The position numbers and the translations under genes are program-made. DNA of 35,225 bases. It comes from Mastigamoeba balamuthi. Its lineage: Eukaryota; Evosea; Mastigamoebida; Mastigamoebidae. Position 1 is the stretch's first letter. Each line of letters starts with the position of its first letter. The stretch lies in the NCBI GenBank assembly GCA_902651635.1, contig CACRSC010000005.1, positions 200,032-235,256 of the forward strand, read 5' to 3'. Positions 1-8,419 of the stretch are shown here, one piece after another. The notes under the pieces are model-generated. The model made no database searches, was not told the origin of the DNA, and saw nothing but the letters and a program-made list of their open reading frames with translations.

Positions 1-715
1 ATTTGGCGCGAATGGCCAATTCACTCAGTTGATTCCGCGGTGATTGCAATTGAATCGCGGAAATGGGGGGTTTCTTGCCTGCGGCGCCGCCCCTGCACTG
101 CTGCGCGAGCGCGCGGAGGCCGCGCTCGGCCAGGACGCGCTTCTGCCAGTGGGCGATGGCCTCGGGCGAGTCCATGGCCTCGCGGCACGCGTGCCACAGG
201 TCTACGCCCGCCCGCGCCTCCCGGGCGTCGCGCGAGGCGACCAGCGCCGACGCCACGTCACAGAGCCCCGTCGCCTTCTGCGCCACCGCCGCCAGCGCCG
301 CCCCCACGCCCTCGTCCCCCGCGCACGCCCTGCACAGCGCCGCCGCCGCCCCCGCCGCCGTCACCACGTCATCTGACGTCATCACCATGTGGACGAGGGC
401 GCCGAGGACGGTCTGCTCGAGGCCGAGGGCGCGGACGGCCTGTGCGGCAGCGGGGCGCGAGGGGGCCCAGGCGAGGCAGCGGGCGAGCAGGGGGCGTGCG
501 AGGAGGGCCTCGCGCGGGGGCAGCGGGGCGCGGATGTCGAGGAGGAGGGCGAGGGGCCGCGCGGTCGTGGCCGCCAGCCGCTGGCGCTCGGCGCGGGCCA
601 GACGGGGCCAGAGCGCCGCCAGGGCCTCCAGCGAGCGCGCCACGTCGCCCGGGGCGCTGCCGGAGACGACGGCCACGTGCTCCGAGAGCTGCTGCGCTGC
701 GGGGTCGCTGGCCAT
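1..715 (-). CDS. Truncated helical-repeat-like protein (5' part of gene)
   Basis: The reading frame opens at an ATG (713-715) and has no stop before the window edge, so only the N-terminal part (up to 238 codons) is present. The product is Ala/Leu/Arg-rich and looks wholly helical, with repeated short amphipathic stretches such as VARSLEALAALWPRLARAE and ALGLEQTVLGALVHMV. This resembles armadillo/HEAT-type packing, but I do not recognise a family. The last 75 bases at the window edge are suddenly AT-rich and carry CAATTGAAT, a motif also found in introns here, so the exon probably ends before the edge (inference). Antisense frames in this GC-rich stretch are also open but lack sensible composition. 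It is divergent from the HAD-like gene at 973. Coding status is likely; function is unknown. Confidence 0.6.
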   Translation of the reverse strand, partial: MASDPAAQQLSEHVAVVSGSAPGDVARSLEALAALWPRLARAERQRLAATTARPLALLLDIRAPLPPREALLARPLLARCLAWAPSRPAAAQAVRALGLEQTVLGALVHMVMTSDDVVTAAGAAAALCRACAGDEGVGAALAAVAQKATGLCDVASALVASRDAREARAGVDLWHACREAMDSPEAIAHWQKRVLAERGLRALAQQCRGGAAGKKPPISAIQLQSPRNQLSELAIRAK

Positions 716-972
716 CGCAGGGGTCGTAGGGGTCGTGCTCCCAGCGCCGCGCCCTTCCTCTTGATATATATTGCACGATACACGAATCTGAAATCTGAAA
801 TATCAAGATATTGTCGGTATCCAGATCACAGGATCGTGCTGAGCGTTCTCAGCATCGCCACGGTCGTATGTTAATATTAATACTAAATGCAAGCTGAACC
901 GCTCTTCACGATTGCGGCGCTAAATCTATGAGATTCTATCCCGATATTCCTCTCTTCTGTTTGTTTTGCTCA
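716..972. promoter_or_regulatory. Divergent intergenic/promoter region
   Basis: This 257-bp gap separates two divergently transcribed starts (715 on minus, 973 on plus). Base composition drops sharply to AT-rich between about 760 and 960. A TATA-like run (GATATATATTGC) lies near 762-773, and GATAT/AATATC repeats follow. No ORF here is convincing. Promoter function is inferred from position and composition only. Confidence 0.4.
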
Positions 973-3247
973 ATGAGTGCACCACCGTCCTCGGCAGCCG
1001 ACGCGCCAGAAGTTCTCCCGCCGAAGCCGGGCCCTACCGCCTTCCACCATGTGCTCCGCGTGCGTTGCTTTTGCCCTCTGGCGTGCACTCTCACAGGACG
1101 AAGATCGGCGTGGTCGCGGTGTACCTTTTAGCTATGTGCCTCCAAATAACTCAAAAGGGAGGATCTCCTTTTTCCTACCGAGACTCCTGCACCGCGCTAT
1201 TCTCACTCGAAAGATCGCACAGGAATACCTCGACACGGAGAAGGTCTCGGGCGTCTGCACTGTCGTCTGCGTCCACGAGCAGGACCAGACAGCCTCCTTC
1301 TCGGTGAGCGCCGAGTGGCTCCGCAATCTCCACGCCTACGTCGCCGTTGTGGACCGTACGATCTGCCCTCCATTTATTTCTTCGAAGGCTGTCAGTTGTT
1401 CCTCTGCTTGGCTTGCTTTGCCCTGTGGGGCTGCTCGCACCTCTGCCCTTTTGGTCTTGTCGCTTGGCTGAGCCGTTTGCCTCGGGTGCAGACCCCAGGG
1501 GCGGGAAGCTGCTCTACTTGAATGTGCCGTCCTCGTACTTCGACCTCATCTACGAGTTCCACCTCAGGGGAGAGGCCGTCTTCGACAGTCTCTTTGGTCG
1601 CCCGCCTCTGACCCCACGGTCCTGCCTTAAGATCCTCGGGATGGCAAACGTATGTGGGGGGAGACCCTCTTCAGGCGTTCTTATGTTGATTTCCCGGATA
1701 CAAACTTACAGGAGCTGATGTTCCTCAACTACGACCTAATGCTGAAGCAGCTCGGGATGTTCACGGCAATCGCCCTCGAGTCGTCCTTAAAGGGCTTTTG
1801 CTCCCGACCTCTCGAGTCTTTACTGTCTGACTTTGGTACTCTGATGGTTAGGCCGCCGGTGGTGCGCTAACTTGTCTCGCAGGCGTCAAGACCAAGGACG
1901 CTGCGACGCCACTGGACAACAACGACCTCGTGTGTATGTATCATTGTTATTTTCTCCGCCAGCACCCGACGAAATCTGTACAGTCGCGAGGTTCTTCGCA
2001 GACTCGGTCGCCCCGTTTCTGAGCTGGGAGCTCAACATTCAGGTCTTCCAGGAGGCCAAATGCATGGAGGACGAGAGCCTTCCGCTGCGGGCGTTCTCCA
2101 AGAAGCCCCTTCTCTCCCTGGCGATGATGACCAAGCGCTGCTCCTTCGCTTTGCTCCCTCTTCTCCGAGCGCTGCGCGAGAGGAGCGCGTCGATGCCCCA
2201 GCGGAGGCACATCCTGTTCCTCGACATAGATGGTGTGCTGCTCAAAAACCCCCACAAGAAGCGTCGTCCCACCGGCGAGGACATCGTGACGAACTTTAGC
2301 AACACCAAGGGGATCATGAACAGTTCCCGGGGGCTCGTCTGCGGGTATCTTGCTTCACACCTTTTTATCTCTCTCATGGTACTCGCAGGGTCGTGCGTGA
2401 CGGAGAACAGTGGGTCAAGGAGTTGGTGTGGCAGGTCGGAGAGCTCCAGACACGGCTGATTTTGCAGTCCGCTGCCCTGTTCTGCGACATCGTCATCGTC
2501 TCACTCGAGTGCCCAGAGGTTCCTCCCATCATGCTTTGCTTCGAGTTTTCATCTCTTTATCTGATGCTGGAGTACGCAGATCTGCAGTGCCGTCGGAGAG
2601 ATACTGCGGCACACATTGAAAGTCAACATCGTCGTTGCACACGTACCTCGTGCGACAGCAGCCGCAGAGCCCACTACGAAGAACATGGCTCATGTGCTGT
2701 CACAGCTACCACAGGAGATGTCTGTCTACTTGTTCTTCTGTACCTAAAGACTCATTACTCGCTCAGGCAAAGGAGCTACAACCGTGCTTTCATTGTGGAC
2801 GACAACCCCTCTGTGTGGAAGGACTACGATTTCACTACGACCGGGGTCGTGGACGGTCTAATCCCGTTTTTCGCGGAGTCGCTCCCTTCGATCGTTCGCA
2901 ACAGTCCGGAAGTGCCACAAGACATCAGGGACTCCTTCGAGTGGCTGTTGAGCCACATCATTTACCTCACTTTCGCCGATTTGCAGCTCGACCCCAAGTC
3001 CAAAGTCTGCCCGCATTGCAAGTACCGCTACACTCCGCACTGGCAAGGCGTGTGCACTGAGTGCCTGCTGTATATTTCGGATATCAAGGGCGACCTTCCT
3101 GGAGGCAGAGACCGTTCCGACTCGCGTGGTTCCAGTTCGAGCAACGATTCAGTTGCTGACTGCACTGTCCTCGTGATTCCGTCTGTGAATCACAGCGTTT
3201 ATTCCGCCACCAGGATGAGATCCTACATAGTTCCCATTAAGGAATAA
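973..3247 (+). CDS. HAD-like hydrolase with C-terminal zinc ribbon, nine exons
   Basis: Exons, with phases that all agree: 973-1059, 1097-1355, 1492-1649, 1712-1835, 1883-1933, 1963-2344, 2389-2518, 2580-2731, 2767-3247, giving about 607 residues. The exon 2/3 junction is the least certain. HAD motif I is visible in exon 6 (ILFLDIDGVLL, nucleophile and acid/base Asp), a motif II-like VIVSLE in exon 7, and a motif III-like acidic pair in exon 9 (FIVDDNPSVW). Such proteins are usually phosphatases; FCP1/NLI-type is one possibility, but substrate is unknown. Downstream, KVCPHC...GVCTEC has the CxxC...CxxC spacing of a zinc ribbon. Introns are 29-136 nt with GTATGT, GTACTC or GTGCGT donors, and intron 4 has a GCTAAC branch-like site. 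An in-frame ATG at 928 is an alternative start. Confidence 0.75.
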
Positions 3248-3865
3248 CTCTTCTCGACGCATTTTACGGCCTTGATATCCATTTTTGATTGAAACCCATT
3301 CATTCATAATACCTCCAGCACGTTCATTTTTTTTGACCTTGACAGGGCTGACTGGACTTACCACATCCAGTGCAGTTCCATGTACACGCTGTGTGGGCTG
3401 ACTGTCGATGCACATCTTCATGTGCGAAATTTGATAATATTACCTGCACAATTACAAATCTCGTTTACATAAAATGAAGCTTGTACGGATCTCTCTCCTC
3501 CCTGCCCGATTTCGGTTTCTGGGCCCAGCCGTTCCCGTCCCAGCTCGTCCTATTCCGCCTGACGGCCTCTCGGGTTCAGACAAACCCCTGAGCCTGGCCG
3601 GACCCAGACTGTGTTTCACAACGATCATGAGTAACCGCACGGGTCATGTAACACATTTCTCGTGGCACTAGGTTTTCGGTGCCCTGATCACTAAAAAAAC
3701 ATAACTGTCTGAATACTCAAGTCATATGACAAACAGGCTTCTCCACAAAGAGAATGTGAGTGAGGTGAAAGGAGATTCAGATTTTGAGATACATACCTCT
3801 CGAGGGAGAAATCCCCCAGTTTCAGACAAACCCGAAACAAACGCCGGAAAACGCACGTTTCATCG
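3248..3865. other. Intergenic region, no convincing gene
   Basis: This holds the 3' flank of the HAD-like gene and the 5' flank of the membrane-protein gene. Short ORFs on both strands (for example 3474-3671) are Pro/Arg-rich and look random. The 11-mer CAGACAAACCC occurs twice, near 3577 and near 3822, the second shortly before the next start codon. I see no RNA gene. Confidence 0.5.
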
Positions 3866-4372
3866 ATGCCCGACCCTGAAGCAGCGCCGGAGCAAAAGGG
3901 CAGCACAATGGTCTGGGCCTACACCCTGATCAGCTTCTTTATCCTGCTCGTGGTGCAGAGCACGGGGGCGTCGCTGGCCCACGACCACCCTCGTGCGCTG
4001 CTGTCGCTGTGGGCACTCCTCTTTCTGTTGCTGGCGCTGCTGGTGCTGGTCCTGCGCAGGGAGTCGCTCGCGAGGCTGGCGAGCTACTTTGTGGCGTGGC
4101 CCCTGCTGTCGTTGATCCTGTGGTTCGTGTTCAAGACCTACAAGGAGGTCCCGCACGGGATGCTGCTCTGGAGCCTCGCTGCCTGGGTGACTGTGTCCAT
4201 GCTCCTCGGAACCGCGGCCGTGGCCCTCAACACCGCCGACCCCTCGTTCGACCACCCCCTGGTCATCACGGACGAGGACGACGACCAGGCGGGCAGAGAC
4301 GACGAGGACGACATCGAGTGCGGTCGCCAGAAAGCAGACACCAGCCCCGCTGCACTCGAGCACACCGCGTAG
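3866..4372 (+). CDS. Four-helix membrane protein with acidic tail
   Basis: This is a single-exon 168-residue protein. Four hydrophobic segments are visible at about residues 16-35 (VWAYTLISFFILLVV), 45-64 (Leu-rich), 70-89 (YFVAWPLLSLILWFVF) and 97-117 (LLWSLAAWVTVSMLL), each long enough to span a membrane. After the fourth helix comes a strongly acidic cytosolic-type tail (DEDDDQAGRDDEDDIE). I do not recognise the family. The first ATG gives MPDPEAAPEQKGSTM; a second ATG at 3908 would start right at the first helix. It converges on the minus-strand gene ending at 4450, leaving only 77 bp between the two coding ends. Composition and codon use match neighbouring host genes. Confidence 0.75.
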   Translation: MPDPEAAPEQKGSTMVWAYTLISFFILLVVQSTGASLAHDHPRALLSLWALLFLLLALLVLVLRRESLARLASYFVAWPLLSLILWFVFKTYKEVPHGMLLWSLAAWVTVSMLLGTAAVALNTADPSFDHPLVITDEDDDQAGRDDEDDIECGRQKADTSPAALEHTA

Positions 4373-4449
4373 CGAGAATCAAATAACGCCACGGCGGTTC
4401 GCAAATTCAATTGCGCGATTTCCGTGCCAGCAAAGTCAATTGCGGGCAG

Positions 4450-5011
4450 TCACAGCGCGACGTCGCCCTGCGAGAGCACCTGCGACTCCTCGAACCTGAG
4501 GCTGCACGAGGCCCCGACCCGCGCGAGGGCCTGCGCGCGCCAGGCGGCCACGTCGTCGCGGACGTCAGCGGCCAGGTGTGCCGGCACAGAGAACTGGTCT
4601 GCGACACGCCACTGGCCGTCGGGCAGCAGCGCCAGCGACCTCTGCACCTCCAGCGCGTCGCCCACGCCGCACACGCGGCTGGCCCCGTGGCCCCAGTACA
4701 GGCACGGGTAGCCCAGCACCCAGCCGCAGAGCCCCGGCACAGGGGCCGTGGTCGCAGCGACGTCCTGCAGGAAGGGGGAGATCTCCCCGGATCAGTTCCG
4801 ATACCCTGCAAAAATCTGGCAAATCTAGATATCGCGGATATCTCGGACCAGATCGCGGGCGAACGCGCGGAGCTCTTCGAGCGGCGCGCCGCCGCGCACG
4901 ACCCGCGCGGGCCGCGCGTCGAGGTCGACGAACGCCGGGACCCGCGCGGAGGGGCCCGCCAGCGCGTGGCGGCGCTCCAGGAGGAGGCGCGGGTGGGCGA
5001 GGAGGCGGAGG

Positions 5012-5045
<34 letters not shown>

Positions 5046-5235
5046 GGCGGAGCAGCGCCAGCGAGCAGCGCGCGGCGATGCGCTCGAGGAGCGCGGGGCC
5101 CGCGCGCGCGTAGTCGACCAGCAGGGCGGGCTTGGCGCCCGAGAGGACGAGGGCGACGTCGGCGACGAGCTGCTGGCGGCACCTGCCGACGTCGCGCGGC
5201 ACGCACGCCCGCGCCTGCGCCAGATACGGCTCCAT
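4450..5235 (-). CDS. C1orf74/UPF0739-like protein, two exons
   Basis: Exon 1 is 5235-4849 and exon 2 is 4764-4450, joined in phase 0 across an 84-nt intron (donor GTCCGAG, acceptor CTTCCTGCAG), giving 233 residues and ending in TGA. Exon 1 carries LVADVALVLSGAKPALLVDYAR and a run of ten Asp; exon 2 carries GLCGWVLGYPCLYWGHG and SQGDVAL at the end. The pattern of a conserved LLVDY segment followed by a LGYPCLYW segment recalls the small eukaryotic family UPF0739 (human C1orf74, DUF4504), whose function is unknown; this assignment is from memory and needs a profile search. The start is the ATG at 5233-5235, because upstream in-frame sequence lies in the AT-rich divergent promoter. An overlapping long antisense reading is a GC artefact. 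Confidence 0.65.
5014..5043. repeat. (GTC)10 microsatellite encoding Asp10
   Basis: Ten uninterrupted GTC units lie on the plus strand. On the minus strand they encode a ten-residue Asp run inside exon 1 of the C1orf74-like gene. Length variation here would change the acidic run without breaking the frame. Confidence 0.9.
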
Positions 5236-5372
5236 TTGTGCAGATTCCCGGGCAGATATTCCCCCTGATTCGAGGGAATCAGTTGAATCTGCCGGGACTG
5301 AATCACCCCAGTTCTTTCTGTTGCCGCCAACAACAGAGGGCCTTCCTTTCTTTCGTGGCGCCAACACCACGC
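5236..5372. promoter_or_regulatory. Divergent promoter with imperfect inverted repeat
   Basis: This 137-bp gap separates start codons at 5235 (minus) and 5373 (plus). It is AT-richer than the flanking coding DNA. Between about 5243 and 5308 there is an imperfect palindrome: GATTCCCGGGCAGAT on the left is matched by ATCTGCCGGG and GAATC on the right, with a central CTGATTCGAGGGAATCAG. It could be a shared binding site or a transcript hairpin; both are inference. Confidence 0.4.
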
Positions 5373-6505
5373 ATGTCGGGAGAGGACGTCGTCGGTCACT
5401 TCACGCAGACGGGCAGGGCGGTGGTCAAGTTCGTGCAGGCGCCGCCCCAGAGCCCCCAGCACAGGGCAGTCCTCGGCGCCCTCGAGGCCCTCGGCGTGCG
5501 GATGGACAGGGGATTCGACAGACTCGAGCAGCGATTCGACAGCCTCGAGCGGAGCTTCGGCAGGCTCGAGCGGAGCTTCGACAGCCTCGTGCTCAGCGTC
5601 CGCGGGCTGTCGGGCGTGCTGGAGCACCACGTGGTCTCCGGCGGGCATGGTACGCCCTCTGGCCAGCACAGCACCCCGCCAACTGTCACGCTGTCTGGGG
5701 GCAACGGCTGCCACGCGCACCTGCCGCTTGAGGGCCGTGGCCGACACGAGCAGGCCGAGCTCCTCCACCGGGACCTCCCTGAGGCCCATCTCCGCCACGG
5801 CGTCCACGTCCCTCTGAGCGAACCCGTGCGCCTGCAGCACTCGGCTCGTCGTCCCCCTGCGGTGCTGCCCCGGAGGTGCTTGCGGCCTTCGATGGCGCCA
5901 GGCAGCGGGCGCGTGAGCTGGCCCGGCGGGAGCAGGCAGCACGCCGCCTGGCGCGCCAGCTGGGCGACAGCCTCGCCGGGGGGCGCCCGCGGGGTGCGGA
6001 CAGCCGCGACCGCGGGGTCCCGCGGGACGAGCGCGGCGCCCCCAGCGAGGACTACGAGGTCGCGGCGCCCCTGGGGCTCGCGGCGGCCCTCGGCGTGCTG
6101 CTGGGCCCCGCGGACCGCCTCGTCGTCACGCACCACGGCCGCGCGCCCAACTGCGGGCCGCTGGCGCTGGCGCACGCGCTGGGGCTGCCGCCCGGGGCGG
6201 ACGTGCGCCGCGCTGTCGCCGAGTACATGGAGCGCGAGCACTTGGGGGAGGTGCTGCTGGCAAACGGGTTCACGCGGAGGGACGTGGACGCCGTGGCGGA
6301 GATGGGCCTCAGGGAGGTCCCGGTGGAGGAGCTCTTCCTCCTCGTGTCGGCCATGGCCCTCAACCGGAGGGTGAGTGTGGTGGCCGTCGCTGGCAACAAC
6401 CTGTTCGTCCGCCACTACGCGGTGCACGCGCCTGGGGTCCCGGGCATCGTGATGCATCGGAGCGGCACGTACTACTCTGTCGTCATTCAGCACAGCAGCG
6501 ACTAG
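5373..6505 (+). CDS. Coiled-coil plus papain/OTU-like domain protein, two exons
   Basis: Exon 1 is 5373-5649 and exon 2 is 5838-6505, joined in phase 1 across a 188-nt intron (GTACGC...CTGCAG), giving 314 residues. Residues about 45-80 are a heptad coiled coil (RGFDRLEQRFDSLERSF) encoded by a 21-nt tandem repeat. The C-terminal half contains APNCGPLALAHALG, which looks like the Cys helix of papain-fold proteases, and ends with HRSGTYYSVVIQ, where OTU-type enzymes usually carry a catalytic His just before the Tyr; here that position is Tyr. If it is OTU-like, activity is doubtful. The fold assignment is tentative. The intron contains an inverted copy of 140 bp of exon 2, described separately. 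The gene diverges from the C1orf74-like gene. Confidence 0.6.
5512..5595 (+). repeat. Four 21-nt tandem repeats encoding heptads
   Basis: Four consecutive 21-nt units of the type GATTCGACAGACTCGAGC plus three bases each encode one heptad (FDRLEQR, FDSLERS, FGRLERS, FDSLVLS). Exact unit length and the F/L spacing indicate that the coiled coil grew by in-frame duplication. Confidence 0.85.
5701..5840 (-). repeat. Inverted copy of exon 2, lying in the intron of the same gene
   Basis: Read on the minus strand, these 140 bases match plus-strand 6251-6390 at about 122 of 140 positions by my alignment, including an uninterrupted 58-base identity. Almost all of it lies inside the intron (5650-5837), and its edge coincides with the CTGCAG acceptor. 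On the minus strand the copy keeps an open frame with DVDAVAEMGLREVPVEEL identical to the exon product. Confidence 0.9.
6251..6390 (+). repeat. Exon arm of the inverted duplication
   Basis: This is the sense partner of the intron copy at 5701-5840. It encodes part of the papain/OTU-like domain (VLLANGFTRRDVDAVAEMG onwards). The arms are separated by about 410 nt, so an unspliced transcript could fold into a long stem. Confidence 0.9.
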
Positions 6506-6651
6506 GCCCTCTCTCTGCTGCTTGCTGAGTGAGTAGTGAGTGACTTTCAGAGCATTTGTTTCGTCGTCCACAGTGCTCTTGTGCTCTGAATGGATGGATA
6601 AAAATGAGCTAAGGGGAAAAAGTAGCCATTGCTATTTTGTGAACATTGGTA

Positions 6652-8335
6652 TTACTGAGGAGGCCATATTGGGGTACCAGTGGCAATGCTGTCCTCGATG
6701 CCCACCTCATTGACGCCACGACGCACAAAGAACGTGCCAAAATCACCCCAGTCGGTTCCCCATGAGCTCGTCGCGATCCTGAAGGTTGGGAATGCCACAG
6801 CAACGTCAGCCGCAAGCGGTGGCATTGGGGGGTGAAGTCAGGTACCAGTACGGGGTCCCATCTGGGGACTGGCCCCACCCTACGAGCTTGACGGCGTGGT
6901 TGCCCACGAACTTGGAGCCGCCGGTGAGGTGGTAGACTCCGGACTTGTAGTACACGAGTTCGCGGAACACAACGATGGTGGCCTCCACGGGACCCCTGCC
7001 CATGATCTCTGCCTGTATTACCGCCACGGTGCCAGCCCACAGCCCAGTCCCCGTGGCCGACGTGGCACGAGTACTGCAGGGCAGCAGGCCCGAGAGGGGT
7101 TAGCTGGGCACGGAATAAAGAGATATTGGAGGGGAGGGGGGGGGGGGGACAGCATCAAACAGGGCAGCAGCCCTACAGCATCTCGAACTCTGTAGATGAC
7201 AGGGACCGAGCCGTCGGAGCAAGTGGCGGGGCAGGGGACGTCGGAGGACGTGGCATAGAGCAGGCAGGCCTTGGTGGCAATGCCCTGGTTGCGGAGATCG
7301 CTCCACGCGATGTCGATCTGGCCCCCACGGCACCCGCCCTGATCCCTGTGGCACGATAACATCCACTGCGGCGACAGCGTCTCGCTCCAGTTCCCACCCC
7401 CGAACGCCTTCCCGCCACTCACGATGCACATCCGGTCCGCAAGCGCCACTCGCTCCGAACGCCCAGCAAGCCCCACAACTTCCCTGCTGCCGGACAGCTC
7501 CAATCGTCCTGCACGCCGGCCCCGCCACCCTCGCGTCGAACTCCTTTGGCAACTCGCCATCCACGACCACACATCGCACAGGCGTTCAGGCTGGTTGGCA
7601 TTGCATTCGTTGGGGTCCATCTTTCGCAATGTGGGGCTGATGGTCATTCTCCGGTCCTACGATGGTACGATCTAAGGAACAGGAAGGCTGTCAAAGGGGG
7701 GGGGGTCTCTGGCGTGTACGTTGTATTATGTATAGCATCGTTGATGATGCGTGAGGACTCATATGGCAGAACGTGGCAGACGCTGCGGTTGAAAAAGGGA
7801 CGCACGACGATGGAGAAGGCCCTTATGTTTGCATCGGCTGACTTGGTGTTACGTGTCACCCCGAAGATGACATTCGACACAGAGCCGTCTTTGGTATTGG
7901 TGGCGCTGTGAGAATGCGCTCCGGCTGGCACACGCAGCGCGCACCTTCGCGGTCGCTGTACAGGATGGTCAGGTCGTCCTGGTTCACAACGCGCCTGCTT
8001 GCACTGAACCCACTGCTCAGGAAATTCTCCATAAGGACCCCTGCGCATGTGTGCGGCATCCCCGAGTGAGCGGGAGAAGTGTCCGCACTGGTGCTGTAGT
8101 TCAGCGGTAGCAGTGGTGGGAGTTCATGGAGCGGAGGCGTGAGCGTGACGGAGGTCCTGTGCTTCCCTACAGTCCATCCGATGGCTCCCGACGCTGTGGC
8201 AGAGCCTATGTCGGTGTGGCGAGTGGGAGCTTGCTTGGTCAAGCAGAGAAGCCATGTAAGCAAAAGAGAGCACAAACCTGCGACCAGCACGACCAAGGCC
8301 ACATGACACCACAGGCGGCGCCGCGGCGATGACTC
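6652..8335 (-). pseudogene. Cathepsin B-like cysteine protease gene with broken catalytic regions
   Basis: A papain-family C1A gene of the cathepsin B type, with several introns; it ends at TAA 6654-6652. Recognisable blocks: LPKEFDAR, then [13 protein letters not shown] (catalytic Gln and Cys), [42 protein letters not shown] (catalytic His), and WGTDWGDFGTFFVRRG. The last two blocks are joined by a good 67-nt intron (GTACCT...CTTCAG). Upstream lies an unusual N-terminal part with a hydrophobic anchor (VALVVLVAGLCSLLLTWLL) and a domain I do not recognise. Defects: the Cys block (about 7590-7455) is out of frame with both flanks, through two compensating offsets, and the usual NSW catalytic Asn reads SSW. 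Short unrecognised introns or assembly errors are alternatives. The 5' end is approximate. Confidence 0.6.
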
Positions 8336-8419
8336 ACGTCATTCGACGTGTCCCTCGTGTTCGTTTAGCTTGAGGTATTCCGTCTCAGCGGGCTCCATCG
8401 GCACTACGAGAACGCAAAA

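Noticed and set aside
369-806. Minus-strand open frames overlapping the first gene
   Set aside because: Both alternative frames are Arg/Pro/Ala-rich and start in the AT-rich promoter; the frame from ATG 715 has far more protein-like composition.
3474-3671. 65-codon plus-strand ORF as a small gene
   Set aside because: It is Pro/Arg-rich, has no recognisable feature, and lies in low-coding intergenic DNA with overlapping ORFs on the other strand.
4407-5942. A 511-codon minus-strand open frame
   Set aside because: It crosses the promoter and intron of the coiled-coil gene and reads the C1orf74-like exons in the wrong frame. It is open because of GC-rich composition; only its antisense copy of exon 2 (5701-5840) is meaningful.
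7130-7150. Poly-G run as a possible G-quadruplex
   Set aside because: It is a homopolymer inside a presumed intron of the cathepsin B-like gene and is better explained as a polypyrimidine tract on the coding strand.
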